Positions 12,599 through 26,200 are shown, counted from the first letter of the stretch. The stretch: DNA of 64,000 bases from Yamagishiella unicocca (GCA_003116995.1 BDSL01000024.1:868001-932000), one strand, 5' to 3'. Notes: generated from the sequence alone by a model not told the origin. Translations and numbers: made by a program.

Positions 12599-12603
12599 TG
12601 TAA
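12599..12603 (+). terminator. TGTAA poly(A) signal, senescence-domain gene
   Basis: This TGTAA on the coding strand lies 296 nt after the TAG stop. Motif and spacing fit algal 3' UTRs; there is no direct evidence of cleavage. Confidence 0.5.
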
Positions 12604-13465
12604 GTACGGCAATCCACCTGCACACGTGCTTCGCCATTGTGTGGCAGCACGTCGATTTTTCCCTTTCGGATTTGGGTTTCGTTTCGGAGGAGTTGGCAGG
12701 GTTTTCGGAGGAGGGTTTTCGGAGGAGGTGCATACCTGTGTATGCACACAACGAGCGTCCAAACGACGTGCCGGCTGTCATCCGGGATCCGAGCGACAAA
12801 TAATTACAAAGCGACGACCGAGCGATTGTCACGTTGAAATTTACGGTTCCGTTGTAAATGATAACATCGAGATCAATCGAACCGAGCAAACATCATCATC
12901 GTCCAATAACCACCAGCCAGACAAGGGACACAATAAGCCTGGGCCCGTGACAGCAGCCACACGCCCGTCATGTTGCGCCGACGGGCGCTCCTAAACAAGC
13001 CACAAACACGCAGCACACACGCCTTTACGTACACCAAACGCGACACTGCCGTATATTATTCCATAAAGCCGTACGGAACAAGATGCCCAGTGCTCGAAAC
13101 AAAGAATGCACAGACACAGACGAAACTGTGTAGAGTCCCAGCTCACTTGCCACGACGTCGCGTCAGTTGATACGATTTAACCCCTCGAGGGTGCGCCAGG
13201 CGAAATTGTACACCTCGCAGCACCGAAACACACACCGCCGCTCACTGTCGAGGCCGGGGCGCGCGCGGGTCATCACCTCATGTGTGCCACGGACGTACAG
13301 CGGGACACGAATACACAACCAACTCCGGCCCATCTCGCCGCGCGCTGTGCGCGCCGCGAGTTTCAGCGGTGCTGTGACACGCATACACGACAGACGAAAC
13401 GCGCGAGCCGCAGCCGCGCATCACCCACCCGGGTTGCAGTCCCCAGACCCCCCCCTTATTGCGGA

Positions 13466-13535
13466 TCGCGCCCAGCCTCCCATCGCGCCCAGCCTCCCAT
13501 CGCGCCCAGCCTCCCATCGCGCCCAGCCTCCCAGC
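13466..13535. repeat. 17-bp tandem repeat
   Basis: CGCGCCCAGCCTCCCAT is repeated about four times with almost no change, in the convergent 3' region between the senescence-domain and KEA genes. Confidence 0.9.
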
Positions 13536-14218
13536 GGGAACCCTCCTCCCCAGCCGCTGCTCGGCTCGTCTCTTCCTAAGCGCTGCAACCCTCGCTATAC
13601 TCCTGTCCTCCTTCCCGTCCCCCTCTGTCCACCGTCACTACCTCGGCCGCCGAGCCTCCTCTCCAGGCAATACACCCCCCAGCACCTCAACCGCCGCAAT
13701 CACCACCTCACACCACATTTCCACCCTTATGATTCGATTCGTGGGTCGGCTTACTTGTTACCCACCGCGTTCGCTTCAGCGCCCCAGAATACCCCACACG
13801 CCGCGCTGTGCCGCGGTGCCGCTGCCAGCAGTTGCGCACCGCAGCCTGGCCCCCTTTCCCCGGCCGGTGCTCCATCTTCGCTGCAGGGTGGTCATCCAGC
13901 CTAGCTGTCTTGTCTCCCAACCAAGCCCTCGCGGCTTTCCCACACCAGTCGAGAATCGACCCGACCCCAGGAGTAAGTGCACGTCGACAGCTGCGTAGGG
14001 AAGCACCCGCCCCCGCAGCAGCCCCCGCAGCAGCCTCCGCAGCAGACCAATTCTTCACCCGCGCCTGCCAGCGCTGCCGATTCAGCTCATGCTACCAACC
14101 AGGGCCCTTCTGCAGCCCCTCCAGTCCTCACCGCCCCAGCCACAACAACTACTCGCCCACCCCAGCCCAACAACTCACCCACCCCACAACGCAAAGGAAG
14201 GGAAGGAAGGTTGGCCGC

Positions 14219-17200
14219 TTACGCCGCCGCCGGCGTCAGCATGGGCGCGCCATCGCCGCCGGTGTTGCCGCCCGCGCTCGCGCCCGCCCCGGGTGCCGAG
14301 CTGCCCTCCTTCTTCTGCTTCTCGAAGCCGTACCCCAGGCTGGTTCCGGAGCTGGCCGACAGCAGCTGCAGGTCTGCCAAGTGCTTGCGGCGGAACTCGT
14401 CCACGATAGAGCTCACCTGGTGGAGGGGGCCGGGGGAAAGGTTTACGGTTTCAGCGCGTTCAGGGCTTTGATGTCCAACTAGAGTATTGAGACTACCGGT
14501 ACTGTAAGCTGCGAGTGCGTACGTGATGTGGGCGGCGCTTAATTTGCTCGGCAAGCCGAACGCGTTCCAGCGCCAGCCAACTCCTGCAGCTCGCGCTTAC
14601 CCAGGTCCACTCCGGTTGGTCGCTCAGCCCCAACCGCCCCCTCCCTGCCGCTCCGGGCCCCCATACGCCGCCACCTCCTCCCCCATCCGGGCCCCCCATC
14701 CGGCCCCCCCCTCACCTCTTCCGTGTTGAACTCCATCTCGCGAAGTACGGCGGCAGCCAGCTGCAGCGACGGCTCCAGCGTCTCCGGAACCACGGCCGTG
14801 GCGCCGGCCCGCTCCAGGTTCACTACAGGGAGGGAGGGGGGATCAGTTGGATGGGGTCAATCAGGGCGACGTGTACGCTTGGTTGCATGAAAAGTTAGGA
14901 ACACCAAAGGCTCTATAACGGCTGGATCGACCTGTCCATCCACATCCTCCCTTACCAGCCCCCGGCCCCCTTCCTGCTCTCGCCTGTTCTAAACGGTTTT
15001 CCTACTGTACACCGGTGTTTCTTGCAACCCTCCTGCCTTAACTCCGCCCCGTCCCACCATCACCGCCACCCGCGCCCGCCCGGCGATAATCAAAGCAGCC
15101 ACAGTGGCACGTTGCTGGCTAGTGGCCACCCACCGGCGTTGGTGATGTCGTGTGCGCGCACATAGGTCTTGACGTGCGGGAAGTGCTTGGACATGGTGTA
15201 CACGGCGCGGTAGTTGGCTCCAGGGGTGTCCAGCGCGATGATGGCGCAGGCGGCCCGCTCGGCGCCCACCAGGTGCATCACAGAGTACGAGCCTGGTGGG
15301 AGTTGGGGTGGTTGCGGCGGTTGGAGGCCGTTCGCGAGCGCGGCGAGGGGCCTGGCCGTAGCTGGGCCCAAAGCATGGAGCCGCGCTATCCATCTAATCC
15401 GCCCGAACGGTCTCCCTTCGCGCCGCATGCGCCTCACGCACATGCGCCTCACGCACGCCCGAGTCGGCTTGGCATAAGTCACGTGTCACACTGGACGCGC
15501 CTCTCAGCTAACACCGCACTTGCGTCCCTCCAAGGCGTTCGTTGTGCATGCACCGCATGTATCTAGTGTTCTCTCCCGCCAGCATGTCGCCGCCCTCACC
15601 CAACAAAACACCCATCCCTGGAGCGGCACTGCACCGCACTGCGCACCCCCAGCACCCCCTCACCTGCGTCACCGAAGTACACGGGCACGTCCTTCTTCTT
15701 GCCCACAGCCACGCGGGGGCTGCTCACGTCCAAGGCCACGAAGGGGATGAGCTGCTCCGACAGCATCTGAGCGATGATCTGACCCACGCGGCCGTATCCT
15801 GAGCGGTATGGGCAGCGGCAAATGGGACGAGGTCAGGTAGGGCTGCAGGTAGGTGGGCGGGATGTGTGTGCTCTGGTAGCGGGGATGGGTGCTGTCGATG
15901 CAGACTGGTACTAAACGTAGTAGGGGGGAGCATGTGGGAATGGAGATGGAACTCGCGGGCGGCCCGGTCGGTCATGGTGAGGGGCGCGGCGGGGTTGTGC
16001 ACGCGGGCCAGCCGAGGCGGCTGTTGTGGCTGGTGTTGCATTCCTGCGAAACTGCGGCGTCGTGGGCTGCGCGCCACCGCAGGTTAGATGGATGCCAAGT
16101 GAAGATGCCATACAAATACAATTCGACGTTGTGCTGATCTTTTGCAGTGCGGGCGCGCACAGCGATGCTGATGCAAAAAGGGGTCCGGACTGACCACAAT
16201 GGAAGGCCGCCCTGGCTGTGGTGGACATTACTGTGACTCTGGTTATTTTTGAGAGATGAAACCCGCAAGCGACCCGGCCGGCCGTTAAGAGCGGCACGGT
16301 TGGGTTTTGCCCACAGGCCAGCCACCGCAGTGAAACAGCGGCTGCTGATGCTGATATGGCATCCCTGCGAAACTGCGACGGTGTCGTTGCGCACCACGGC
16401 AGGCTTAGATGGATGCCGTGTGTACGACATGCCGTCGTGTGTAATCCTGCTGGTCCGCTTCGGCCGCTGACGCGGCCCTCATGCTGCGAACGAGGAGGTC
16501 GCGACCCAGCCTGCCCCGGGGTTCAAAGCAGGAGCAGGTGCCAACATCCCCCCGCCTCCTCAGCCGCGAGTACCAAGAATACCGCACCGGTAACGTTTCG
16601 AGGGAGATCCGTGGATGCCAGAAAAAACCGTTGAACCGCACCCGTAAGGTGGGCTCAGGGCTCGCGAGGAGCTCGCGGGAGGTGTGAGGTTATATGTTTC
16701 TCTCTCACAGGCCGCGGACGCAGGCTGCGGCTGCTGGCAGACAGGAATGGCCACTAGGTGGAGGGTATTTGGAGCGCGGCCAGGTGTTGAGAAATGGAAC
16801 ACGCAAGCGAGCCGGCCGGCCATGAAGGGACGCAGCTGGGTTTTGCACGCGGGCCAGCCGCCGCAGTAAAAATGCAGCGGCTGCTGATGCTAATATGGCA
16901 TCCCTGCGAAACTGCGACGACGTGGTTGCGCGCCACCGCAGGCTTAGATGGATGCCGTGTGTACGACATGCCGTACCGTGCCGTGTGTAACCGTGCTGAT
17001 TCCGCTTCGGGCGTGCGCTGGAAAGGTTAAGGATTGAAACCGGCAGGGGAGACCTAGGACCACATAAGCCGCAAACGCCAAGAGTCACCAACGCCGCAGA
17101 CGCTAGGATTATACATGGCACCGCAGCTAATGGGTGAATCGTCGCTGCTGTGAAGGCATTACTGCAACGCAGGTATTGAGAAATGGAACACGCAAGCGAC

Positions 17201-20200
17201 CCGGCCGGCTCTGAGGGGCACGGATGGGTTTTGCCGGCGGGCCAGCCGCTGCAGTAAATCAGCGGCTGTTGTGGCTAGTGTTGCATCCCTGCGAAACTGC
17301 GACGACGTGGATGCGCGCCAACGCAGGCTTAGATGGATGCCGTATGGATGCGCCGTGCCGTGTTGTGTAATTGTGCTGATTCGCTTTGGGCGCGCAACGC
17401 TGCTGAGGTCGGGGACTGAACCCGGAGGGAGGTTTAGGACAAAAGAGGGAGACAAAAGTCACCATCGAGTCAGGCGCCAGGGGAGCTAGGTTGATATTGC
17501 AGGGAACAGGTGGGCCCGAAAGTGGGCAACGCAACTAACAGACACGTCATGTCGAAAGTAGTCATTGGCGCGGCTCAGGGTATTAAGAGATGGAACCCGC
17601 AAGCGACCCGGCCCGCTTGTGAGTGGCAAGGTTGGGTTTGGCCCACGGGCCAGCCACCGCAATGAAGCAGCGGCTGCTGATGCTGATATGGCATCCCTGC
17701 GAAACTGCGACGGTGTTGTTGCGCACCACTGCAGGCTTAGATGGATGCCGAGTGTATTGGTGCGGTGCTATGGCGATGTGGAAGTGTGGTCAGGAACAAA
17801 GTCAGAAAGGAAGCTGGAATTCAACTTCAGAATCACATGAGCCGCATATGATGAGCTAGTAGGTGCCACGACGCCTTGTAATGGGCTAAGCATTAAGCAG
17901 AACTGATATTGATTGGAACACGCAAGCAACCAGGCAGGCCATTGAGGGACGCGGATGGGTTTTGCTGGCGGGCCAGCCCCTGCAAAATTGCAGGAGCTGT
18001 TGTGGCTGGTGTTGCATCCCTGCGAAACTGCGGCAACGTGGGTTGCGCGCCACCGCAGGCTTAGATGGATGCCGTGCACGTGCCGTACATGAGTGGCGTG
18101 ATATGCTCACGGGAAACGAGCGGTCAGGGCGGTCTGGAATGAACGAGGCGCCTCCAACGCCCGATCGAGAGAAACCGTGAGTGACTTGCAACCGATGGAG
18201 AACGAGGACAAAATGAGGGCACAGCAAGGGCCAATAGTCGCTGGCCAACGAGTGGCTAGTAGCTGGGGATGGGTTTGAAACGGGACGGGTGCGTGTATTC
18301 AATGGAACCCGCAAGCGACCCAGCCGGCCTGTAAAAGGCGCAGCTAGGTTTTGCCCACGGGCCAGCCGCCGCAGTAAAAATGCAGCGGCTGCTGATACTG
18401 ATATGGCATCCCTGCGAAACTGCGACGACGTGGTTGCGCGCCACCGCAGGCTTAGATGGATGCCGTGTGTACGACGTGCCGTACCGTGCCGTGTGTAACC
18501 GTGCTGATCCCGCTTCGGGCGTGCAAAGCGTTTCATACGTTGGGAAGATCAAGGATTGAACCCGGCATGAGACCTAAGAGCACGTAAGCCGCAAAGCCGA
18601 CAGTCACCATGCCCGCAGGCACTAGGATTTTAGAGCGCATACGTAGAAGGGGCACCGCAAATTGTCGCTTTTGTGGGGGTTTTACTGCGACGCGGGTATC
18701 AAGTAATGGAACACGCAAGCGACCCAGCCGGCTCTGAGGGGCACGGTTGGGTGTTGCCGGCGGGCCAGCCGCTGCAGTAAATCAGCGGCTGTTGTGGCTA
18801 GTGTTGCATCCCTGCGAAACTGCGACGACGTGGTTGCGCGCCACCGCAGGCTTAGATGGATGCCGTGTGGAAGTGCCGCACCGTCGTGTGTGTCGTGCTG
18901 ATCCGCTTTTGAGCGCGCAACGCTGGGAATGTCGGGGACTGAACCCGGAAGGAGGTTTAGGACGACACTAGGCGCAGAGGGAGACAACAGCCGCCATCGC
19001 CTCGGGCGCCAGGGACTAGGGTGATATCGCACGGATCAGGTGGGCCCAAAAGTGCGCAACGCAACTATTAGGTAGGTCGCGCTAAAAGCGGGCATTACTA
19101 TGGCTCAAGAGTATTAAGAAATGGAACACGCAAGCGACCTGGCCGGCCGTTGTAGGTGGCACGGTTGGGTTTTGCCCACGGGCCAGCCACCGCAATGAAG
19201 CAGCGGCTGCTGGTGCTGATATGGCATCCCTGCGAAACTGCGACGGTGTGGTTGTGCACCACTGCAGGCTTAGATGGATGCCGTGTGTTTTGGTGCGGTG
19301 CGATGGCGATGTGCAATCGTCCTGATGCGCTTTGGGCGAGGAACGCGCATCTCACCAAGCGACATGGTTCTAAAATATGCCGGTAGGAGGCCTAGGATAA
19401 CACCTAGGTAACTGGTAGAGACCGTTCGCCACCGTAGTGAGCATCATGAGCATCAGCGCGACCCAGGTATTGAGGAATGAAACCCGCAAGCGACCCAGCC
19501 GGCCACTGTGAGGTGCGCAGCTGGGTTTTGCCCAAGGGCCAGCCACCGCCGTAAAGCAGCGGCTGCTGATGCTGATATGGCATCCCTGCGAAACTGCGGC
19601 AACGTGGTTGCGCGCCACCGCAGGCTTAGATGGATGCCGTGTGTTTATGACATGCGCGATCGCTCGTGCCCCGCCGCCGCAGTCCAACCCAGGCGGCGGG
19701 GGGCGGGGTGAGGCACGACGCAAACATGTGTCGGTGCGCGAAGTCTCCCCCCCACCAGCCACCAGCAGCCCCGCACCCAGCCAGTCCGCCGTTTCCAACC
19801 CTTCCAGTCCTTCCAAAACCACCAGCGCTGCCGGCCCTCACCTGCAATGATGACGTGGTCCTTCATTTCCTTCATCTCGTCCTCCTGCGAGCCGGAGGGA
19901 GAGGCCGGGACGTACCTCCTCAGGCAGGAGGAAGCAGGAGGAAGCAGGAGGAAGCAGGAGGAAGCAGGAGGAAGCAGGAGGAAGCAGGAGGAAGCAGGAG
20001 GAACCCCAGGGGTTGCACTGACACACTCTCCCGCGCTTGTGCCGTCGAGTGTAATTGCGCTGCCCCTTGCTGGCCTGGAAGAGCCCCGGCCCCCTAGCCC
20101 TTGCGCACGACACAAAACTCGGGCGGGCGGGTTTTCGGCCATCCCCGTACACCTCCACCGTACACCCCCAGCCCCGCACGCACTCCTCCCAGCGGCCGGT

Positions 20201-23200
20201 CATCCCGCACCAGCCCCCACCTTGGGCTGCAACGCGACCAGGTCCGAGCTCTCCAGCACCGCCCCCATGCGGCTGCCGAACTCCGCCAGGTAGGGGGTCA
20301 GCGCCATTGACAGCGCGACCACCTGCAGCACGGCGCGGCAGGGCACAGGCGCGGACGGCGGAGGGTTCGGAGGCGCGGACGGCGAAGGGAGGTTGTGGCG
20401 GGACGGAAATGGGTTGGGCCAGAAAGCCAGACGACGTGCGGAGTCGTCTTTGAGCTCCATGCCCAGCCGCAAACACCCAAACCCCCAATCCCCAACCCCC
20501 AGTGCACTCGGCGCAGGTGGGTGGGCACGGGGGTCGACGGGCAACTGCGCATGGATGTGGGTGGGGCCCCAGGGTCTTCCCGACAAGGAGATCGAGGTAC
20601 ACGTCACGCTGTGCCCCCCAGCCAGCACTCACCACATACAGCAGGTTGCAGACGTTGGCCGGCAGCACCCCGCGCGACACCGCCTCGCCGAACGCCACGA
20701 AGGCGAACTCGCCTCCGGGCGCCAGCAGCAGCCCGGAGCGGATGGAGACCAGGGTGGACAGGCCGAAGAGAGGGCCCACGGCCGCCATGACGGCGACCTG
20801 GGGGCGGCAGCAGCAGCGGGGTGTGTGGCGCAGAGGAGGTGAGGCGGCGAGGAGGCGGCAGCAACAGCGGGTGCAGCGGTGTTGAGCAGAGGAGGTGAGG
20901 CGGCGAGGAGGCGGCGGCGAGGTGGGGGAACAGGATGCGGCGGCGAGGTGGGGGAACAGTAGGCGGGAACATGTCGCGACAGGTGGCGAGATAGGTCGAC
21001 GGATGGGAAGGGTTTCAGCTGGTATCACCGGGCTGCTCCGAAGGCAGCAAGTCACCTCGTCCCACCACCACTGCTATGCCATCGCGCCCGTCTCCCACTG
21101 GCGCCCCCACAGCGGATACGCCTTTACCCCCGCAGCCCGGCCCGGTTCCCCCGCCCCACCTTGCCCACGATGAGCACCACGATGGCCGCCAGCACCTCCT
21201 TCCACTTGGCGATGAAGAGCTGCACGCTGATCTCCATGCCGACCGACATGAAGAACAGGCCCATCAGCAGGCCCTTGTACGGCGCGATGTCCGACTCGAC
21301 CTGGGCGCGGGGGAAGAAAGGGGGGGGGGTACGGAAGGAGGGGGAAGGCGCGGTGTGTGCGTGGACCGGGGAGGACCCAGCCAGTGGCCGGCGCAGGGAA
21401 GGGAGGCGGGGAGGCTTCACAGACGTAAAACCTAAAAAGGCGCGCATGTCAAACCCACCCTCGGACATACACACCAAACCCAAGGGTCCCCTTGTCGACC
21501 ATACTATGCACCCCGTGTGTCCCCTCGCGTACCATACCATCCCCAACGGCCCCCCACCTGCAGTGCGAACTCGGTCTCCGCGATGAGCAGTCCCGCCAGG
21601 AAGGCCCCCAGCGCCAGCGACAGCCCCGCCAGCTGCGTGAGGAACGAGGTGCCCAGAACCATCAGCAGCGTGGTGGCAGCGAAGATCTCGGCATTGGCGA
21701 ACTCGGAGATCTTCTTGTACAGCGGCTGCACCAGGATGCGGCCACCTGGAAGAGGTGCGCGGGGGGGGGGGAAGGGGCGAGATGTGGGGAATTTAAGGAG
21801 TTTCCGGATCTTGGTCCAGCTGCCAACTACCAACTTGTAACTGCCAACTGCGAGCTGTGGGGCCTTGGGCATGCAGGCACCGGCTGCAGCAGCGACGACC
21901 TGCTCAGATCCATAAGCACCTTTCCAGAGCAGGCCCCGTCAAACAGGCCATGTCATGCCGCGTGCGCGACCTCGCCTCGCCTTCCCTACCCTTAAACCCT
22001 AAAAATTCAACCCTCCCCAAACCCAAAACCCCCAAACCCAACCCTCCCCAAACCCAACCCTTCCCAAACCCAACCCTCCCCCACGCTACCGCACCTGCGA
22101 TGATCCCCACGATGGCCACCACCGCCTTGACGGCCGCCAGCCCCAGCGCGCCGGCGATGCGCGCAAAGCCGCCGCTGCTGCCGTCCGGCGAGGGCGCGAG
22201 CAGCGGGATGAGCATCAGCAGCACCACCACAGCAAGATCCTGAGGGGAGGGGAGTGGAGGGGGAAGGGGGGAAGGGAGACGGGGGCGGGCAGACCCGTTT
22301 GCGCGACATTGGAGCCCGGGGACGCGGGGAGGAACAACAGCCGGCGAATAGCTTGGGTGGGTGGATACGGAGTGGAGGCGGAGACGGAGGGTGGGCGGGA
22401 GGGTGCAGGGTGGGTGCTTCGGGGTATTGATGCTGATAAGCGTGACGCCTTGCTTTCGCTCTGTCCGCGGACACTCAGTTGCCGCTGGTGCACTCCGTCG
22501 CCGCTTACGTCCCGCCTCCCGCACGTTCCTGCGCGCGCGACCGCTACAACCCCCCCCCCCCACCTGCAGCAGCAGCACCGAGAAGATGGCGCGGCCGTGG
22601 CGGCTGCCCATCTCACCGCGCTCCTCCAGCACCTGGACGGGGAGGGGAGGGTTCGAGGAAGAGGGAGGGGAGGGGAGGAGGGGAGGGCAGGACAACCGGT
22701 GAATCGACACGAGAGAGAGGAGGAGCGTGGTTGCAAGGCCCGGTGAGAGCCTCGCCTTCTGCTTGCCGCACACGGGTGGGTTTGTGAGGAAAGCCCGTGT
22801 ACTAGGAAGCCGCACACGGTGGTGTGCGAGAAGATGCCGCTGCCCCGCAGCACCACCTCGCCCGTCCTTGCTGCCTGTTTCGTTTCGCCGACATGAACCC
22901 CCATACCCACACCATCACCCGCGCGACACGAGTTCTGACCCTTCCCCCTTCCTCAGCCCCTCACAACCAGCTACCCGCTGTTGGCCCTCGGATCGCCCTC
23001 ACCCTCCCTCCCTGCCTCACCCCCGTTCCTTCCCTCCTCCATTCCCTCCTTCCATTCCCTCCTGCCCTGCTCCCCGCCCCCACCTGGATGGCCACAGCGG
23101 TTGAGCTCATGGCCAGCGAGCCACCCAGGATGATGGCTCCAGGGCCGGGCAGACCGCCCACCCACATGGCCACACCGGCCACACCCAGCAGCGTGAAGAC

Positions 23201-26200
23201 CACCTGCAGGAGGGGGATGCGAGGAAAACCCGTGTGCGAGGGGGGGGAGAGGTGAAAGGGGAAAGATTGAGAAGTGGCGTTCAGCGCCATAGGGGGAGGA
23301 GAGCAATGCCAATCCGCACTCTCGTTGCAGTCGAGGGGTGCTTGAGGTGCTGATCAAGGGGAGGGGACAGGGCTCCAGGTTTCGAAGACGTACACACCCA
23401 TGGTGATGATGTGGGTGTACGATACAGAAGCTGCAATAGCAATTTCACGTCTGGGCACGGCCCCCGTCGGGCACGGCCCCCGGCAATTTCACGTCTGGGC
23501 ACAGACGACCCCCGCCCTCCCCCTGGGGAGTCCACCCACATCCATGCGCAATAGCCCGTGGCCACCCACCTGCGCCGTGCCCATACCGAACACGAACTTG
23601 GCCATGGACTGCAGCCTGTCCAGCGACAGCTCCAGCCCGATGTTGAACAGCAGCAGCACCACTCCAATCTCTGCCAGGTGCTTGATGCTGTTGACGTCGG
23701 AGATGAGCCCCAGCGCATAAGGCCCCACGATGGCGCCCCCCAGGAGGTAGCCCAGCACGGCGTTGCCGCCTTCCAGGGGGGAGGGTGGGAAGAGGAGGGT
23801 AAGGGGGGAGAATGGAAAAGAGTGGGAAGAGGATGGTTAGGGTGGAGGATGGAAAGAGTGGGAGGAGGAGGGTAAGGGGGGAGAGTATGCTGTATGCAGT
23901 TTAACGATCAATGGGTGGGTGGGTGGCGGAAAGGGAAGAGCGGGCAAACCCATCCACTCAGCCGACGTGGCACCCCTCATAAACACGCAGCTTGTCGGCT
24001 TCCTCCACCCCCGCGACACCCGCCGAGCCGGGCCCCCCCCGCCCCGGGCCCCACCTGGCACTCCCTTCACCACCAGCGGCACGCACACGATGGAGGTGAA
24101 GAGCAGGATGATGGTCTCGAGCAGCCCCCGCTCCGCCTCGTGGATGTGGATGTGACCCAGCTGGTCCTGAGGGCGGGTGCGGACGCGGGAAGGGACCGGG
24201 GGGTTACAGAAGAAAACAGGTTACTCGATCGGGGGCAGGGGGGGGGCTGACGATTACACACCGCGCCGCGTTGACCAAATGCGGAAACTCGAACTCAACG
24301 CCCTCCCTGTCTTCGACACTTCACTTGCTGGTGGCACAAACGAGCAACGCGCAATTCATCGCCCCCCCTTCCTGCGCCAGCTATCCTATCCGTGTCGCGT
24401 AACCGGTTTCTATGCTCCCCCTCCCCTTCCTGGGGGGTATATATGTACCCCCCAGAATATGTAGATATATATTATAAAACCCGCCATGTAATGTATATAA
24501 AATCCTCCAAATCCGCCCAGCGAGACAGCCCTCAGACGGGCACCCAAGCAACGCACCTTGACGAACGCCACCACGGAAGTGGCGGCCGCCACCGCCGCCC
24601 GGCCCGGGTCGGTGCTGTTGAAAAAGTAGAAGCCCGCGACGGCCCCCACCGCCACCGCGCCGATCTTGACCCAATTCACCGGCTGGGCCTTATTGGTCGG
24701 GTACAGGTTGCTTGGGTCCACCAGGTGCGCCGCCGCGACGGAGGCGGTGGGTGCCCTGGGCGCCACCGCCGAGCCGCCGCCGGCAGACGCCGACACCTCC
24801 TTGGCACCCACCGCGGCGGCGGCGGCCGCCGCCACGGCGGCGGCAGCCGTCGGCGCACCGGCCGCCGGCGTCGCGATGCCGCTCTCGGCTCCCTTCTTGT
24901 CGAGGTCCTTGATGGCGGATAGGGTCTTCTCCAGCGCCGTCTGGGTCTCCTTGACGACGGCAGCCGCCTGCATCTCGTCCTTCACGGCGGCCTCGGCGGC
25001 CTTCATGGCGCCGGCGGCCACCTCCTCCGCTTTGGCGGCGGCGGCCTCGGCCATCACGGCCTGGCGCGGGGGGGGGGGAGGAGGGCCGGGGAGGATTTAT
25101 ATGACGATCCGCGAATCCACGGGCGGTGAAGGTGGTGGTCCAGAGGAGGGCCGGGGGGGGATGGCCGTCTGAGTGCATCGCAGGCGAAACGATGGCCTTG
25201 GCGCGCGAGCAGAAGGCAGGTGGGCGGTACCGGGGTAACCGGGTCCCCTTGCGAAAAGAAAACCCTGCATACCGCCGACGCCGCTGTCTACCGGCGAGAC
25301 CGGTTTCCTTTGCCTTCACCACACAGCCCCTCCTCCCCTCCTCGTAGCACTGTACTTCCGCCCCTCACCGCATAGCCCGTATCCCCCACAGCCCCTCCTC
25401 CCTCCTCGTCTCGCCCCACCACAGCCCCTCCTTCCCTCCTCGCATCCCCCCACCACAGCCCCTCCTTCCCTCCTCGCATCCCCCCACCACAGCCCCTCCT
25501 TCCCTCCTCGCATCCCCCCACCACAGCCCCTCCTTCCCTCCTCGCATCCCCCCACCACAGCCCCTCCTTCCCTCCTCGCATCCCCCCACCACAGCCCCTC
25601 CTTCCCTCCTCGCATCCCCCCACCACAGCCCCTCCTTCCCTCCTCGCATCCCCCCACCACAGCCCCTCCTTCCCTCCTCGCATCCCCCCACCACAGCCCC
25701 TCCTTCCCTCCTCGCATCCCCCCACCACAGCCCCTCCTTCCCTCCTCGCATCCCCCCACCACAGCCCCTCCTCCCTCCTCGCATCCCCCCACCACAGCCC
25801 CTCCTTCCCTCCTCGCATCCCCCCACCACAGCCCCTCCTTCCCTCCTCGCATCCCCCCACCACAGCCCCTCCTTCCCTCCTCGCATCCCCCCACCACAGC
25901 CCCTCCTTCCCTCCTCGCATCCCCCCACCACAGCCCCTCCTTCCCTCCTCGCATCCCCCCACCACAGCCCCTCCTTCCCTCCTCGCATCCCCCCACCACA
26001 GCCCCTCCTTCCCTCCTCGCATCCCCCCACCACAGCCCCTCATCCCTCCTCGTCTCGCCCCACCTTGGCATACAGCTCCTCCATGGTGGCCCGCAGCCCC
26101 AGCATGTAGTCGGAGATCTCAGTGACGCGGGACTCGGCTTCAGCCAGTTCCGAGTCCAAGGAAGCCATGGCGGCGACGTAGGCGTCAAGCTGGAGGGGAA

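Larger units (their letters stand above)
12304..14218. other. Convergent intergenic region (senescence and KEA 3' ends)
   Basis: Both neighbours end here. A plus-strand TGTAA at 12599-12603, 296 nt past the senescence-gene stop, is a likely poly(A) signal for that gene. On the minus strand TTACA at 12804-12808 could serve KEA, but that would mean a 1.4-kb 3' UTR. A 17-bp tandem repeat lies at about 13466-13535. No coding sequence is supported. Confidence 0.55.

Noticed and set aside
15938..19655. Regularly spaced repeats resembling a CRISPR array
   Set aside because: Copies are 165-190 bp with homologous spacers, lie in a eukaryotic intron, and have no cas genes nearby.
16249..19847. Recurring open frames across the intron repeats (for example RHPSKPAVARN on the minus strand)
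   Set aside because: The same peptides recur only because the repeats are similar. Frames have no common start and end at random stops.
19838..21055. Minus-strand frame of 405 codons in the KEA region
   Set aside because: It runs through three introns and the 10-bp repeat, and matches the antiporter only in the segments that are true exons.
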